Origin: Protopterus annectens
Lineage: Eukaryota; Chordata; Ceratodontiformes; Protopteridae
DNA length: 64,000 nt
Assembly (NCBI RefSeq): GCF_019279795.1
Contig: NC_056743.1
Location: forward strand, 625,284,248 to 625,348,247
Direction of reading: 5' to 3'
Below, in pieces: positions 11,966-22,242 of this stretch (position 1 is its first letter; every line of letters starts with the position of its first letter). The notes below the pieces were generated by a model that saw nothing but the letters and a program-made list of their open reading frames with translations, was not told the DNA's origin and ran no database searches. The translations under genes were made by a program, and so were the position numbers.

Positions 11966-12286
11966 GGAAAATTTATTTATTTATTATTTTATTTTACATT
12001 TGTTAACCGGGATAGTCCGACTGGATATATGTCCATTTTCAGCAGAGGCCCGGGGAGAAAAGCTCCAACAAAAAGCAACAAAAACATACAGAAAATTCAA
12101 AAATAATGTACAAAAGTATAGGGTTGCTTGAAGAACCGACAAAATACATTTTAGAACATGGAGTCAGAAGGTGACATTAATAATATTGTAATAGGAACCG
12201 CAAGCTTACATCGTTAGTAAATGAGAGTGAGAATGTTTTAGTTAGAAGGAGAGAATTATGACTAAATACATTGTGTAGAGTGAGGA

Positions 12287-15200
12287 TTAGCCAGGCTTGG
12301 TGCAGTAGCAGTGCCTTTTAGACCCCAGGTGTAGTTTGAGCTTGGCTTTGAAGTGATTCAGGGAAGAAATTGAGGTAATCTCAGGGGGTAGAAGGTTCCA
12401 GGTTCTACCTAGGGAGTTGGACAGGAGAGAGTCACCGGCTAGGTTATTAGTTTTGTAAGTCTGGATGAGGACTTTGTTGGAAGAACGAAGTGGTCGTGGA
12501 TTGTTGTGCAGGGTGACTAGGTGTTTGAGTGAAGGGGTGTTTTCAGGGGTGTATATGATTTTGTGGACTATGATCAATTGGTTGTATCGCACTAGACTAG
12601 GAAGTTCGAGACAACCAAGCTGAGTTAGATTAATGCAGTGATGTGTTCTAAAAGGGAGCCCAGTGGTGAATCTGGCAATGTGATTGTAACAGGTAGTAAG
12701 TTTGTTTAGATTGGACTTATTGTTATTTAAAAGAAGAGGGGATGCGTACAGGAGAGTAGAGAGAAGATGAGAACGGGCAATGGAAACTTTGGCTATGGGA
12801 GTTAGAAAGTTCTTTAATCTGTACAGTGAACCTAGTTTTTTATTGATGGTTTTGATCAATTGGTTAACATGTAGGTCAAACTTTAAGTGGTTGTCAATAG
12901 TGACACCTAGAAGTTTAGTAGATGGGTCAGGAGAGATGATTGTGCCATCTTTGGATTTGATTGTGAAATTAATGGGGAGGGACTTTTGTGTTGGTAGGAA
13001 TATAAGCATTTTAGTCTTTTTGGGGTTTAGAATCAGGCGGTGGTTGGATAGCCAGTTTTCCATCGTGTTGAAGGTTGTTTGGGTACTTAGCTGCAACTTT
13101 GTAGGGGATGTAGCTGAGCAAATCAGTGTTGAGTCGTCTGCGTATTGGATGCAGTTAATTTTAGGAATGGCAGTGTGAAGATCATTGATGAAGATGGAGA
13201 ATAACAGAGGACCTAGTATGGACCCTTGTGGAACACCCAGGTTGTTTGGTAATAGGGTGGAAAGTTTAGAATGCCAGAGTACGGCTTGTTGTCTTTCACT
13301 TAGGTAGGACTCAAACCACTGAAGTGATTTTAGATTTAGACAGAGTGATTTTAGGGAGTGGATCAATAGTTGGTGATCCACCATATCAAAAGCTTTGGAC
13401 AGGTCCAGGAATAGGGCTGAAGAGATATGGTTGTTATTACGATGAAAGTTAATGGTGTTAGAGAAGGCTAATAGGGCTGCAGTGGTGCTGTGGTGAGGTC
13501 TGAAGCCATGTTGAGTGTCTGCCAGGAGATGGTTGTTTATTAAGTGGTGCATGAACTGTTTTTGGATACATTTTTCCATTATTTTGGCTAGGGGAGAGAG
13601 TATGGCTATTGGCCTATAATTGGATAGTTCAGTAGATCCTCCCCCTTTATGGAGAGGGATGACATAAGAAATATTCCAGATATTAGGAATATTAGCTTCT
13701 ATTAATGTGCAATTTATAAGTACTGAGATTGGATAGGCAATGGCGTCAGCAGATTTTTGTAGATATTCCGCTGGAAGTTGGTCAGCTGCGAGTGTGGTAG
13801 GTTTTAGTTTTCTGAGTAAGGTATGGATAAATGATGTAGCAATTGGTTGGAAGCTAAATTGTGGAAGATTTTTAGAGGTGGAGATGTTTGGGCTGTAGGG
13901 GCTAGGGGGCATGTTGCTGGCTAGGGTGTGGATAGTCTCAGTGAAGAAGCGATTAAAACTGTCTGCAACTTCTTCTAATGGTTTATCGGTGAGGGCCTCA
14001 GGTACAGGGGTAGTCTTTTTACCAGGGTGTATTAGATTGTTTAGTCCAGCCCAGAACTTTTGAGGGTTATTTTGTAGATTACTGTAGTATTGTTTTTTGT
14101 CAAGTAGTCTAAGTTTTTTAGTTTCATTCCTAAGTTGCCTGTAATCAGTTTGATCCTGAGGGAGTTTAGTAGTTCGCCATAAAGCCCAAGCTTTGTCTCT
14201 GAGCTTAATTTTAAGCCTGGCCTCTTTTGTGAGCCACGGTGCAGTTTTTGGCTTGTTTTTTTTAGAGCGGATAGGTGCATGAAAGTCAAGAATCTCAAGG
14301 AATTTTTTGTTAAAGTACTGTACTGCTTCTTCTAAGGGGAGGCATTTTAGCATAGACCAGTTGCAGGATTTTAGTTCAAGTTGGAATTTGGTTAAATCAA
14401 ATTTTTTTTGTTTCTGACATGTCTTAGTAGAGGTTGGTTGGGGTTGCATACTTTCTGCTTGATTATATATGTGAGATGGTGATCACTTAGACTATCAGAG
14501 AGAGTACCATATGTATACAGGTTGGGGTGATTGTTAATGAGTACCCAATCAAGTATACTTTCTTTCTGGTTGGGTTTACCAGTTCTAGTTGGAGTGTTAA
14601 TAACTTGCTTGAATGAATGCAAGTTAATATGAGTGGTAGGAGATTCAGAGGAACAAGTTCTCCAGTCAATATTAAGGTCACCGAGAAGTATGGTTTCTTG
14701 GGGGTAATGGATGGATGTCCAATGAAGGATGTCTTCTAGTGTAGCTATATTATTACCTGGGGGAATGTACACACAGATTATGTAGATATGTTTACTGTTA
14801 TTAAGTTTCAGTTTGGTGGCTAGGATTTCAGAATTATTGGTCTGAGGCGGTTGAATAACATCTGTAGTTAGAATCATATCAGATTTATATAGTACCGCTA
14901 CCCCACCCCCTTTTCTGAATGCTCGGTCCAGCCTGTGTATGTTATACCCAGGGGGAAGTATTTCATTATCAGAAGTGGAGGGTTTTAGGTCTCTGAGAGA
15001 CACAGAATATCAGGGGCTAGATCAGCAAGGAGTGCATGAAGTTCATGCAGTTTGTTATTGATACTTCGGATGTTGAGATGACAGGTTAAGAGAGAGTTGG
15101 GTGGATGGGGAATTGTAGGAGTGTACCTTAAGTTGCTGATAGAGAGAGAGGATTTATTAATGTTGGTAGGGCCAGGGTTAGGGTGTATGTCCCCATCAAT

Positions 15201-15482
15201 TAACAGATTGAGTCTAAACTTAGAGATAAATTTCATAAATGTATCTATTATTTTACAGTATTGTTTGAGTCTAGGGTTGATTTTACTGGTGTGAGTGTGT
15301 TGGGAGTAGGAGCATGATATAAGAAGTGACTTGGTATTACTGATGTGATAAAAGTTGGTATGTTTGGTTTCAGGGTTGCTGGTATGACCATTTGAGGCAT
15401 GGAGTCCTAGGAGAGGTTGTGTTTCATATAAGGTTAAGAGGTATGGAGCTAGTAGGGTGGGTAGTAGAATGGAGTACCACAA
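12287..15482 (-). pseudogene. L2-like LINE ORF: leader, 2A-like motif, endonuclease, reverse transcriptase
   Basis: The protein copies LINE RNA into the genome by target-primed reverse transcription. From the start (ATG at 15482) there is a hydrophobic N-terminus (MWYSILLPTLLAPYLLTLY), then a 2A-like GDIHPNPGP at residues 97-105. Endonuclease blocks follow: HLNIRSINNKL, DILCLSET, ILLGDLNIDW and LSDHHLTY. The RT has NYRPIAILSPLAKIMEK, FRPHHSTTAAL, LDLSKAFDMVDH, GVPQGSILGPLLF and the catalytic YADD at 13133-13144. A C-terminal WNLLPPEI/FKAKLKLHL block ends the protein. About 1060 codons in all. Two lesions break it: a small deletion (apparently 4 bp) just after CLSET near 15000, and a one-base shift in the A run near 14400. 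The 720-codon RT-containing part is uninterrupted. L2 rather than CR1 is my clade call. Confidence 0.85.
15168..15194 (-). other. 2A-like ribosome-skipping motif in the L2-like ORF
   Basis: The codons spell G-D-I-H-P-N-P-G-P, preceded by a hydrophobic stretch (LNLLI). Known 2A peptides follow D-x-E-x-N-P-G-P. Here His replaces Glu, which may weaken skipping. 2A-like sequences have been described in non-LTR retrotransposons of the CR1/L2 group. If active, it would release a ~104-residue leader from the endonuclease-RT protein. Confidence 0.55.
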
Positions 15483-15539
15483 TATTAACCTTTCATCTTT
15501 TGGCTTGAATTCAAGCCAAAAGATGAAAGGTTAATATTG
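15480..15539. repeat. Perfect 60-bp palindrome at the LINE 5' junction
   Basis: The two 30-base arms (15480-15509 and 15510-15539) are exact reverse complements with no spacer, centred on GAATTC. The right arm is R4-like sequence, and its translation (KMKG, stop, YWR) matches the position of the family's HGQ(Y/F)-R block. The left arm is therefore an inverted copy of target DNA joined to the L2-like 5' end. Confidence 0.95.
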
Positions 15540-16193
15540 GCGGCCCAAGATAGTGGACTGCTTACACATTGGTTTACATAGTCCATTGAGCATGTGGGAG
15601 ATACAAATGTTATCTTTGTAAAACAGAATTGGAAACAGTTGCACACCTTGTTGCTGGTTGTGACATACTAACGGCAGAAGGACTGCATATTGAAAGACAT
15701 AATAATGTGGCAAGACTGTTGCACTGGGGATTATGCAAACATTACAATATTGAAGTAGCTGAAAACCACTGGAAACATGAGCCACAAAGCATCATAGAAA
15801 ATGAAGAAGTCTACGTCACATGGGATCACCCATTACCAACAGTTCAAAAGATAGATGCAAGAAAACCAGATATAGTGGTACATGAAAATAATACAAAAGT
15901 AGCGCTGACCATTGAAATCATAACACCCAGTGACTACGGTCTCATTATTACAGACAGAGAGACACAAAGTCATAAAATATCAGGATTTGCAGGCAGAAAT
16001 AAGAGCAATGTGGAAGAAAGATATCCAGACAGTTCCAATAGTAGTAGGAGCAACAGGTCTTATAATAAAATAGTCTACAATCACATTTAGATATGTTACC
16101 GATGCATGTCACTCTGTACGAACTGCAGAAGGAGTCATTACTGGATGCATTGCAGGTGCTGCAAAGAGTACTTCTGGCTGACATCAAACACTG
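15510..16193 (+). pseudogene. R4-like LINE C-terminus: CCHC knuckle and restriction-like endonuclease
   Basis: This segment continues the R4-like ORF after the nested LINE. A CCHC knuckle (C-x2-C-x8-H-x4-C) reads CYLCKTELETVAHLVAGC at 15608-15661. It is followed by HNNVARLLHWGLC and the nuclease core RKPDIVV at about 15860 with EIITPSD near 15915, the PD-(D/E)-type active site of restriction-like endonuclease LINEs. One frame stays open through 15629-16090. After frame changes, the end reads VPIVVGATG and LYELQKESLLDALQVLQRVL, stopping at 16193. It would nick the target site. The strand and order match the RT fragments upstream. It is dead because the rest of the protein is disrupted. Confidence 0.85.
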
Positions 16194-16550
16194 AAAAATA
16201 CTAATTTGATGAACTTTAATCATACTTTGTCTTAGGAATGGGGTCCATTCTCATGGTATTATAAACCCAAAAGATTTGGAGAAATTTTACAACATAACAA
16301 ATTTTGCTGAGGTTCTGGTAGCCATCAATAGCACACAAGTTGCTATCAAGGCCATACCTGTCCCATATAATGTTCAATATATCAAGTGGACAGACTTCTA
16401 CTCTATCAACTGCAAACTGGTATGCAAGACACAAGGTATCACCAAGCAGTTTCCATGATTCCCACATCTGGCAAACATGTGACTTCTGCTATCATTTTGC
16501 CAGGTAACTTTCCACGGGACATCTAGTTGATAGTTAGATACATTAGATAC

Positions 16551-16552
<2 letters not shown>
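16194..16552. other. Probable 3' flank of the R4-like LINE
   Basis: No coding similarity after the ORF stop. Part may be the element's 3' UTR, but no tail or boundary is visible before the TA repeat. Confidence 0.35.

Positions 16553-16640
<88 letters not shown>
16553..16640. repeat. (TA)n microsatellite
   Basis: Nearly pure TA dinucleotide tract of about 88 bases. Reading frames through it are meaningless. Confidence 0.95.
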
Positions 16641-16641
<1 letters not shown>

Positions 16642-19600
16642 CCTAGTCAAGCAGGCAGCAAGCTGTATATAATTTTGCCCACTCCTGTTAATTGCAGGTG
16701 ATACTGTACATGTGCTATAACCTTGGATGAGGATCCCCCCCCCCAAACCTCCAGACCACAACAAGAATGCTGACAACACCAGACGTTTGCAGACATGGAA
16801 CACTGCTGAATTTGTGTTCAGACTCCTAAAGGGAAGGTTTTGCTGCTTGAATACATCTGATGGTGTAGTATAATATACATTTGAAATTTGTAAGCCTATT
16901 TGTGGTGTACAGTGTGTTACATAGTAAGGTACAAACTCGATGTTTGTAGTGCAGGTGTCCAGCTGCTGATTCACCTCAGCAATAAGCAGGATCCAACATC
17001 ATGCTGGGAAACACCTTTGCCACTTTCAGGAGAGGAGTCTTCACCCCCTCTCTTAAGAGGGAGACACACAGGGCATCAGTCACTAATCCAGGTCACCTCC
17101 TATAGAGGACTTCTACCCTCCCAACCTCTGCTGACAGGTAGACATCATAGCATTTGTAAGCCAGCACCAGATGCAGCATCTGGTAGAAATGGAGGTGGTT
17201 TGTCCTGCTTCTCCTCTTCCACAACTGGACCGACAGAAAGGTGACAGAATAGGAAAGAATCATCAAACGCATGTCTGCAACACTTTTACTCAGGAGGTAC
17301 ATGCCATGTGTCTGCCTCTTAGGAGGGTTTGGAAGAAGGCTTCTCTCCTGCCTGATGTTGGTTGCTGTTCACCACAAGAGATGTGAACTGGACTGCTAGA
17401 AAGCATACACATACCTCACTCTGTACAGATGTTCTTCCCTTCTTTGATTGCTAATAATTTTCAGTTGCCAATCCCCTGGAAAACAAAGTACTTAATATTA
17501 AGTATACATAAACAATAATTAAGGCAGTAGAAGGCAGTGTTACAGAAAAATACTTGCTTGTTTTGCATTTCTACCTCCATCTACTGAACCTCTGCCTCCC
17601 ATTGGTGAAGCAGTTTGGGGTGACAGGTGGCTGTACCAATGCATACATTGCTCACCAGAATGGGTGATGCCAGTAGCATCACTCAACATTCCTGCCAGCT
17701 TAAGTCAGGCATCTACTTCTTTCAAAGGGCCATCATAATGGCTCTCACTAAAGTTTCACTGTAGGTAGAACAGGGAAATCCTGCTGGCCCTGGCATGCCA
17801 TGCTGGAGTCTTGCATTTACCAATCCCTTTAGTAGCCACAGCCACTCAATCAAGTTCATTTGTGGAGCAGAATGATAGCACTATGTGCACATGTGCATGT
17901 CTGGGAATCATGTGTCCTGCAATGTAGGTCTGCATTGCAGAGCTACACATGTATGATTGCCATATGCATAAACATACAGGTCACATGGCTTGTGCCCACT
18001 GTGATGTGCTCAGTGTACAGCATACCATGATATGTACATGTAGTGCATTACACACTATTGGAGTTGAAAGGCAGTGGCACTAACTGGATTCATTAGCATA
18101 ACTACCTTACTAATTACCACCTGTTAGCTCAATATAATATATTGCTGACATTTTGCACAACACAGCTTACAACTGTATGTCTTCAAAAGAGAGGCATTTG
18201 ACTAAAGCCTCTGTAGGCATGGAGCTTCACAGAGCTAAAGAAGGAGTTCTAACTGATAATGCACATCAACAACAACAGCATGTAAGTGAAGATGTGTCTG
18301 TGTATAGCACTAAGTACAACTAATGACTACATGTATAAAGTCATCCTGTACACACCCACAGACATGTTTTGCCTACAGTTATACAGGTAATGACATGGCC
18401 ACCTGAGTGAAGCAGTGAGTCAAATGGTTGATTAGCCAGGATAATGTATTGCTACTACAGTATCTCTCCACACATGGCATGCACCTCCTGGGCAAAGATG
18501 CCGCAGACAAGCATTACTGAGACCAGGTATGACATGGACTGGTTCAGGATGTGCATACTTTGGGTGGCCAGGTTACCAGTATGATATTATGTGCAAAGAA
18601 AACTAATGAGTACACTGTGACAGACTTGTCAACCACAGAGGAGGACCACAACATAGAAGCGTTCACTGAAGTCAGTAAGTCTGTGGTATCTCTTACTCAC
18701 CAGGGGAGTTGATCCCCATACCTGGATCAGGGCTTGGATGTAGGAGCTGGTCTGACATTAAGCACCCATGTGTCAGTAGAGAAAGCATCAGGTTAGTAAT
18801 GGTCATTACTATGTACTACAGCACACTCCATTGGATGTTTGAAGTGAAAAGACTGACTGAGCCCTACCTGGACATCTCCCCTTCCAGGCACCTCCTATTT
18901 ACAACTGCAAAAACCTACATGACATGACATTTCTGTCAAAATGTGCTATAGTGGTATATATTCCTGTGCAGCAGTATGCATGCCATAGAGGTTATAGAAG
19001 TATATGCTTGTGGGTTAACAATGGTGTCATGTTTGTTCAGGTTTTCACAGGTTCCACTGATGGAGGGCTCAGTACAACAGGACAACACATGGCTCACTTC
19101 AGCATGACCCCTGTGTTTGGCAATGATGGCAACATGTGGGTGGCCCAGTATGATCAGACAATGGCACTGTCTGCAACACTATGGAGGTATGAATCATCCA
19201 CATCCACCATTACAAAGGCCCCTGTATAGGTACAGACTGAGCACACAGCCTCAAAAATGCATGACAGACATACTTTATTTGAGAATTCCTCATGCGTTCC
19301 ACCTCTGTTGTTGGCCACACAGCATCACACTTTCACTTTCTTAATTGATTGGGTATAGACACAGAAGGCTGATATTGCTATAACTGCAGATCTGTCCTAG
19401 ATATGGCTACAACACTTGGAATTAACCAGGAGATGAGCAGGTAGGTGATCTAGGCAGTGTAGGCTGCTACCCGCAGTATTATGGAGATGGTAAGTGTGCA
19501 CTATGCCTTTTTAGGAAGACGTACACCAACTGCATAAATTATGACATGTATATGGGGATAGAGAGTACACAGTGCTCCTGAGGTCATAGGTAGCAAATGT

Positions 19601-20462
19601 TTCCTCTGTAGGTGCCTTCATGACATAAATTGTGACTCCCTCAGCAGGTCATTCAATCCATGACAATGGGAGGCTCCAGATGCAAGGTGGTCAAGCACAG
19701 GTTATCTCATCTCAAAATACACAGATCATTGGTGACGCTAAATCAGTGTCACTTGTGGGTACACAGCCTGCTATGTTTAGTAGTGTGTTTCATCCAAATC
19801 ATGGACTGCACTGCTCCAACAGCTGAACACCTGTGACACCTCATCACGTTATACATGCATGGTCCTGTAGCTCTATCCCTTCACATTTACTGTGGACACA
19901 TGGCCTCAAACTCCTCCCCTAATCATGGATGTTGTCCTGGTCATGAGTGATTCCATCCCAGCTAAACATATAGGATGCACTGCCAGGATGCATATGCACA
20001 GTCCTGTAGTTCTACACCTTCCGTACTAAGGGCCACATCAAGCTCTGACAATGCAAACCTACACAGTGGACACCATCAATGGTCACATTGTGGCAATATG
20101 TCCCCGCTCCTTGTGAGTGAGATCTGTGACTCCACACAGCCTCCCAAAGAATATGGCTACCATGTTCACCTCCCATGGCCCTATCCAATATTATAGTGTT
20201 GCAGTCACTTTCACTATAGCTCTCGAACCTGTGTAAGTGATGATGATGGTGCCCGATACACAACCTAACCCATGTGGGTATGATGATGTCTGATGTAAGT
20301 GGGTCAGTCCATGCACTTCCCTTTGTATCCTGGGTATGATACCTATGCATCTTTGCCAGTGCTGAAATATATTTCACCCACCTTTGTCTTGGCTACCATA
20401 TAGTTGTTGCAAGCTCTTCCTGCTGACTCTTCACCCTGACCTTCTCCTGATGTGATTGGTAT
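16641..20462. other. Unassigned stretch, possibly part of a Harbinger element
   Basis: About 3.8 kb with no recognisable coding domain. It lies downstream (on the minus strand) of the Harbinger transposase remnant. Some may be the rest of that transposon, whose family usually also encodes a Myb/SANT-like protein, but I could not find such a domain or terminal repeats. A weak internal similarity exists between about 19858-19906 and 19998-20035 (GTCCTGTAG, TCTA, CCTTC). Confidence 0.4.
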
Positions 20463-21650
20463 CTAAGGCCCTGTCATAATGCTCATGTGCTGCTCCAGTT
20501 GTTTGCAAAATGCCATACTCTGGAGCATGGTGAACATAATAAATATTTTGTTGCCTGTTTCTGAACTGCACTGCAGTATCCCTCCTGAAGCATCTAGACA
20601 TTGGAAGGATCCCTTCAGTAGTCTAAAAACACACTCTACTATGTGTTGCATTTCAACATGATCTGTGTAATAAGCCATTTGTTACACAGTTTGGAGGATT
20701 CATATCAGGATTATCAAACAGAATCATCAACCAGTACCCTGGGGCATATTCAACACTGTATCCAGCACACAGCAAATGACATGTTATATGTGGTCTGCTC
20801 CCTGTTTGTATAGTACCTGCATGTGTGGGCTTGTCTAGCATACATGTATGCATGTGTGCACTTTCCAATCCTTTGAATATGCACTATGTGTGTGAATCAT
20901 GAGAACTGCCTGAATGGCTCATAGACATATTATAAATAATACTCTGGACAATACAGACCACCAGACAGTTCTGGGGGTTGATGTCCATCATTTATTGTAT
21001 CACAGATCATCTGGATCATCTGAGACATGGATAACGTGTGCAATCTATGGCTATCTGGGCCACAGGAAAATAAGCCACATCATAAAAGGCTCACATGGTT
21101 TTGGTATTCTTCTCCACTATCCTGGTGAACCAGGTATGCTTTTCCACATATCAAGGGCCAAGTTTAGGTTTTGTGTGGCTGATCTCCTGTGATATCCCTA
21201 ACATGACCTCCACTGGTTACTGGAAGATTCCTGTACCTACTATGACTAAAGCTACATAGACCTTTGTATCTGGTGGAAGGGGCATACCATGTGTCTTACT
21301 CTATTCTATTTGTGGGTGATACATTTAGACTGGTTCACTTACAGCATCTCTCTCTACTCAGAAATGGTCTACATTCTGTTTGTTAATGAACTGGTGGTAA
21401 GTCAGGCTCTGTCTGTACATCCTGCGGTGATGCAGATTGACATGGTGTGTGACACTGTAGGTGCTGGCACCAGTGACACCTCCGAATACTGCTACCATGT
21501 TACTGCTGCTGCTATTTCTATCCTGGCTTGTGTTGTACATTCCAAATCCTGATATTCGGAATGCGTATGGACCACTCTTCAATGTACTATACTTCTGCAC
21601 TGGTCCACCATTTTTCATTCCTTCATTTGCACAATCCATGTGTCTCATTT
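20463..21650 (-). pseudogene. PIF/Harbinger (HARBI1-like) transposase remnant
   Basis: Minus-strand fragments in several frames match the DDE nuclease of PIF/Harbinger transposases in order. RRMYRQSLTYHQF (N-terminal part) lies near 21400. AIDCTRY at 21031-21051 fits the family's AIDCTHV with the first Asp. SHSGSSHDSHT near 20890-20915 fits GSTHDSF with the second Asp. GYWLMILFDNPDMNPPN lies near 20720. EMQHIVECVFRLLKGSFQCLD and SGGILQ near 20590-20650 fit VVERAFGLLK-RFRCLD with the Glu. All three catalytic residues can be placed, but the frame changes repeatedly, so it is inactive. Family identity is by motif recognition. No terminal repeats or 3-bp target duplication were identified. Confidence 0.75.
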
Positions 21651-22242
21651 AAATGTGTTCATTTACGTGTCACTATGCATGCATTAGCATGAAGCTGTTT
21701 ATTCATGCAGTCTGTGTCTTAGAATTGCCCACTCCCTGTTCATGGCTGCTACTAATTTGTACGGCATAATGAGCTAACTGCCAGCGATTCCCAGGCTGTC
21801 TGTCCATACTGAGATACTTTAAGGATTCAAAAAGCAAACAGTTACAACACAAAATATATTCTGGAAGACAAAAACGTACTCATAAATGCCATTTATTAGT
21901 TTAAATAACTATAAGATACATACTATTAAAAAAAACAGAAAATAATTGATAACATTTTTAAAAAAATACAAAACTGTTAGCTTTTCAGTGATGCAGTACA
22001 CTTGTCTTTCCTCAGGTCCGATGGTAGGTGATATGCAGAAATGGACTATCCAAATGCTTTACTGTTTGATATCAGCTGTCATGAATATGGGTAGACAGAA
22101 ATATGATACAAATTGGATTGTGCACAGAACATCAGTCCCTAACTTTGCTGTTTATACATTTCTAGAGATGTATGTGGCTGTAAGGCTAGGTAAATATAAT
22201 CATATCTATAAATTAAACATAAATATATTATAAATACACTAA
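21651..22242. other. Unassigned stretch
   Basis: AT-rich DNA between the transposase remnant and the CR1 copy. No feature recognised. Confidence 0.45.

Larger units (their letters stand above)
11970..15509 (-). mobile_element. Near-complete L2-like LINE inserted in the R4-like LINE
   Basis: The element runs right to left. It ends at its 3' side (left) with GGACTATCCCGGTTAAC and an A-rich TAAA/ATAAATA tail at 11970-12001. It carries a single long ORF covering an apurinic-like endonuclease and a reverse transcriptase. The 5' side is bordered by a 60-bp palindrome. The R4 sequence reads AATT at the left edge and AATTCAAGCC at the right, so any target duplication is no longer than about 4 bp. 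Only two small frameshifts are visible in the ORF, so it is a young copy relative to its surroundings. Confidence 0.85.
7990..16193 (+). mobile_element. Decayed R4/Dong-like (RLE-type) LINE with nested insertions
   Basis: Plus-strand fragments of one ORF occur in the order expected for restriction-like-endonuclease LINEs of the R4/Dong/Rex6 group: an N-terminal basic region (8017-9061), reverse transcriptase (about 10440-11810), then a CCHC knuckle and a PD-type nuclease (15600-15940), ending at 16193. The ORF has many stops and frameshifts. It is split by a SINE (9696-9964), an inverted duplication (9988-10252) and an antisense L2-like LINE (11970-15509). Removing the L2-like element rejoins the RT C-terminal linker to the nuclease. 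The element is inactive and is the oldest layer of this nest. Exact 5' and 3' ends are not certain. Confidence 0.8.

Noticed and set aside
16552-16974. Tyr-Ile repeat protein across the TA tract
   Set aside because: It is a translation of a (TA)n microsatellite.
19632-20377. Frames of 60-120 codons as a Harbinger Myb-like protein
   Set aside because: No Myb/SANT tryptophan pattern or other recognisable domain.
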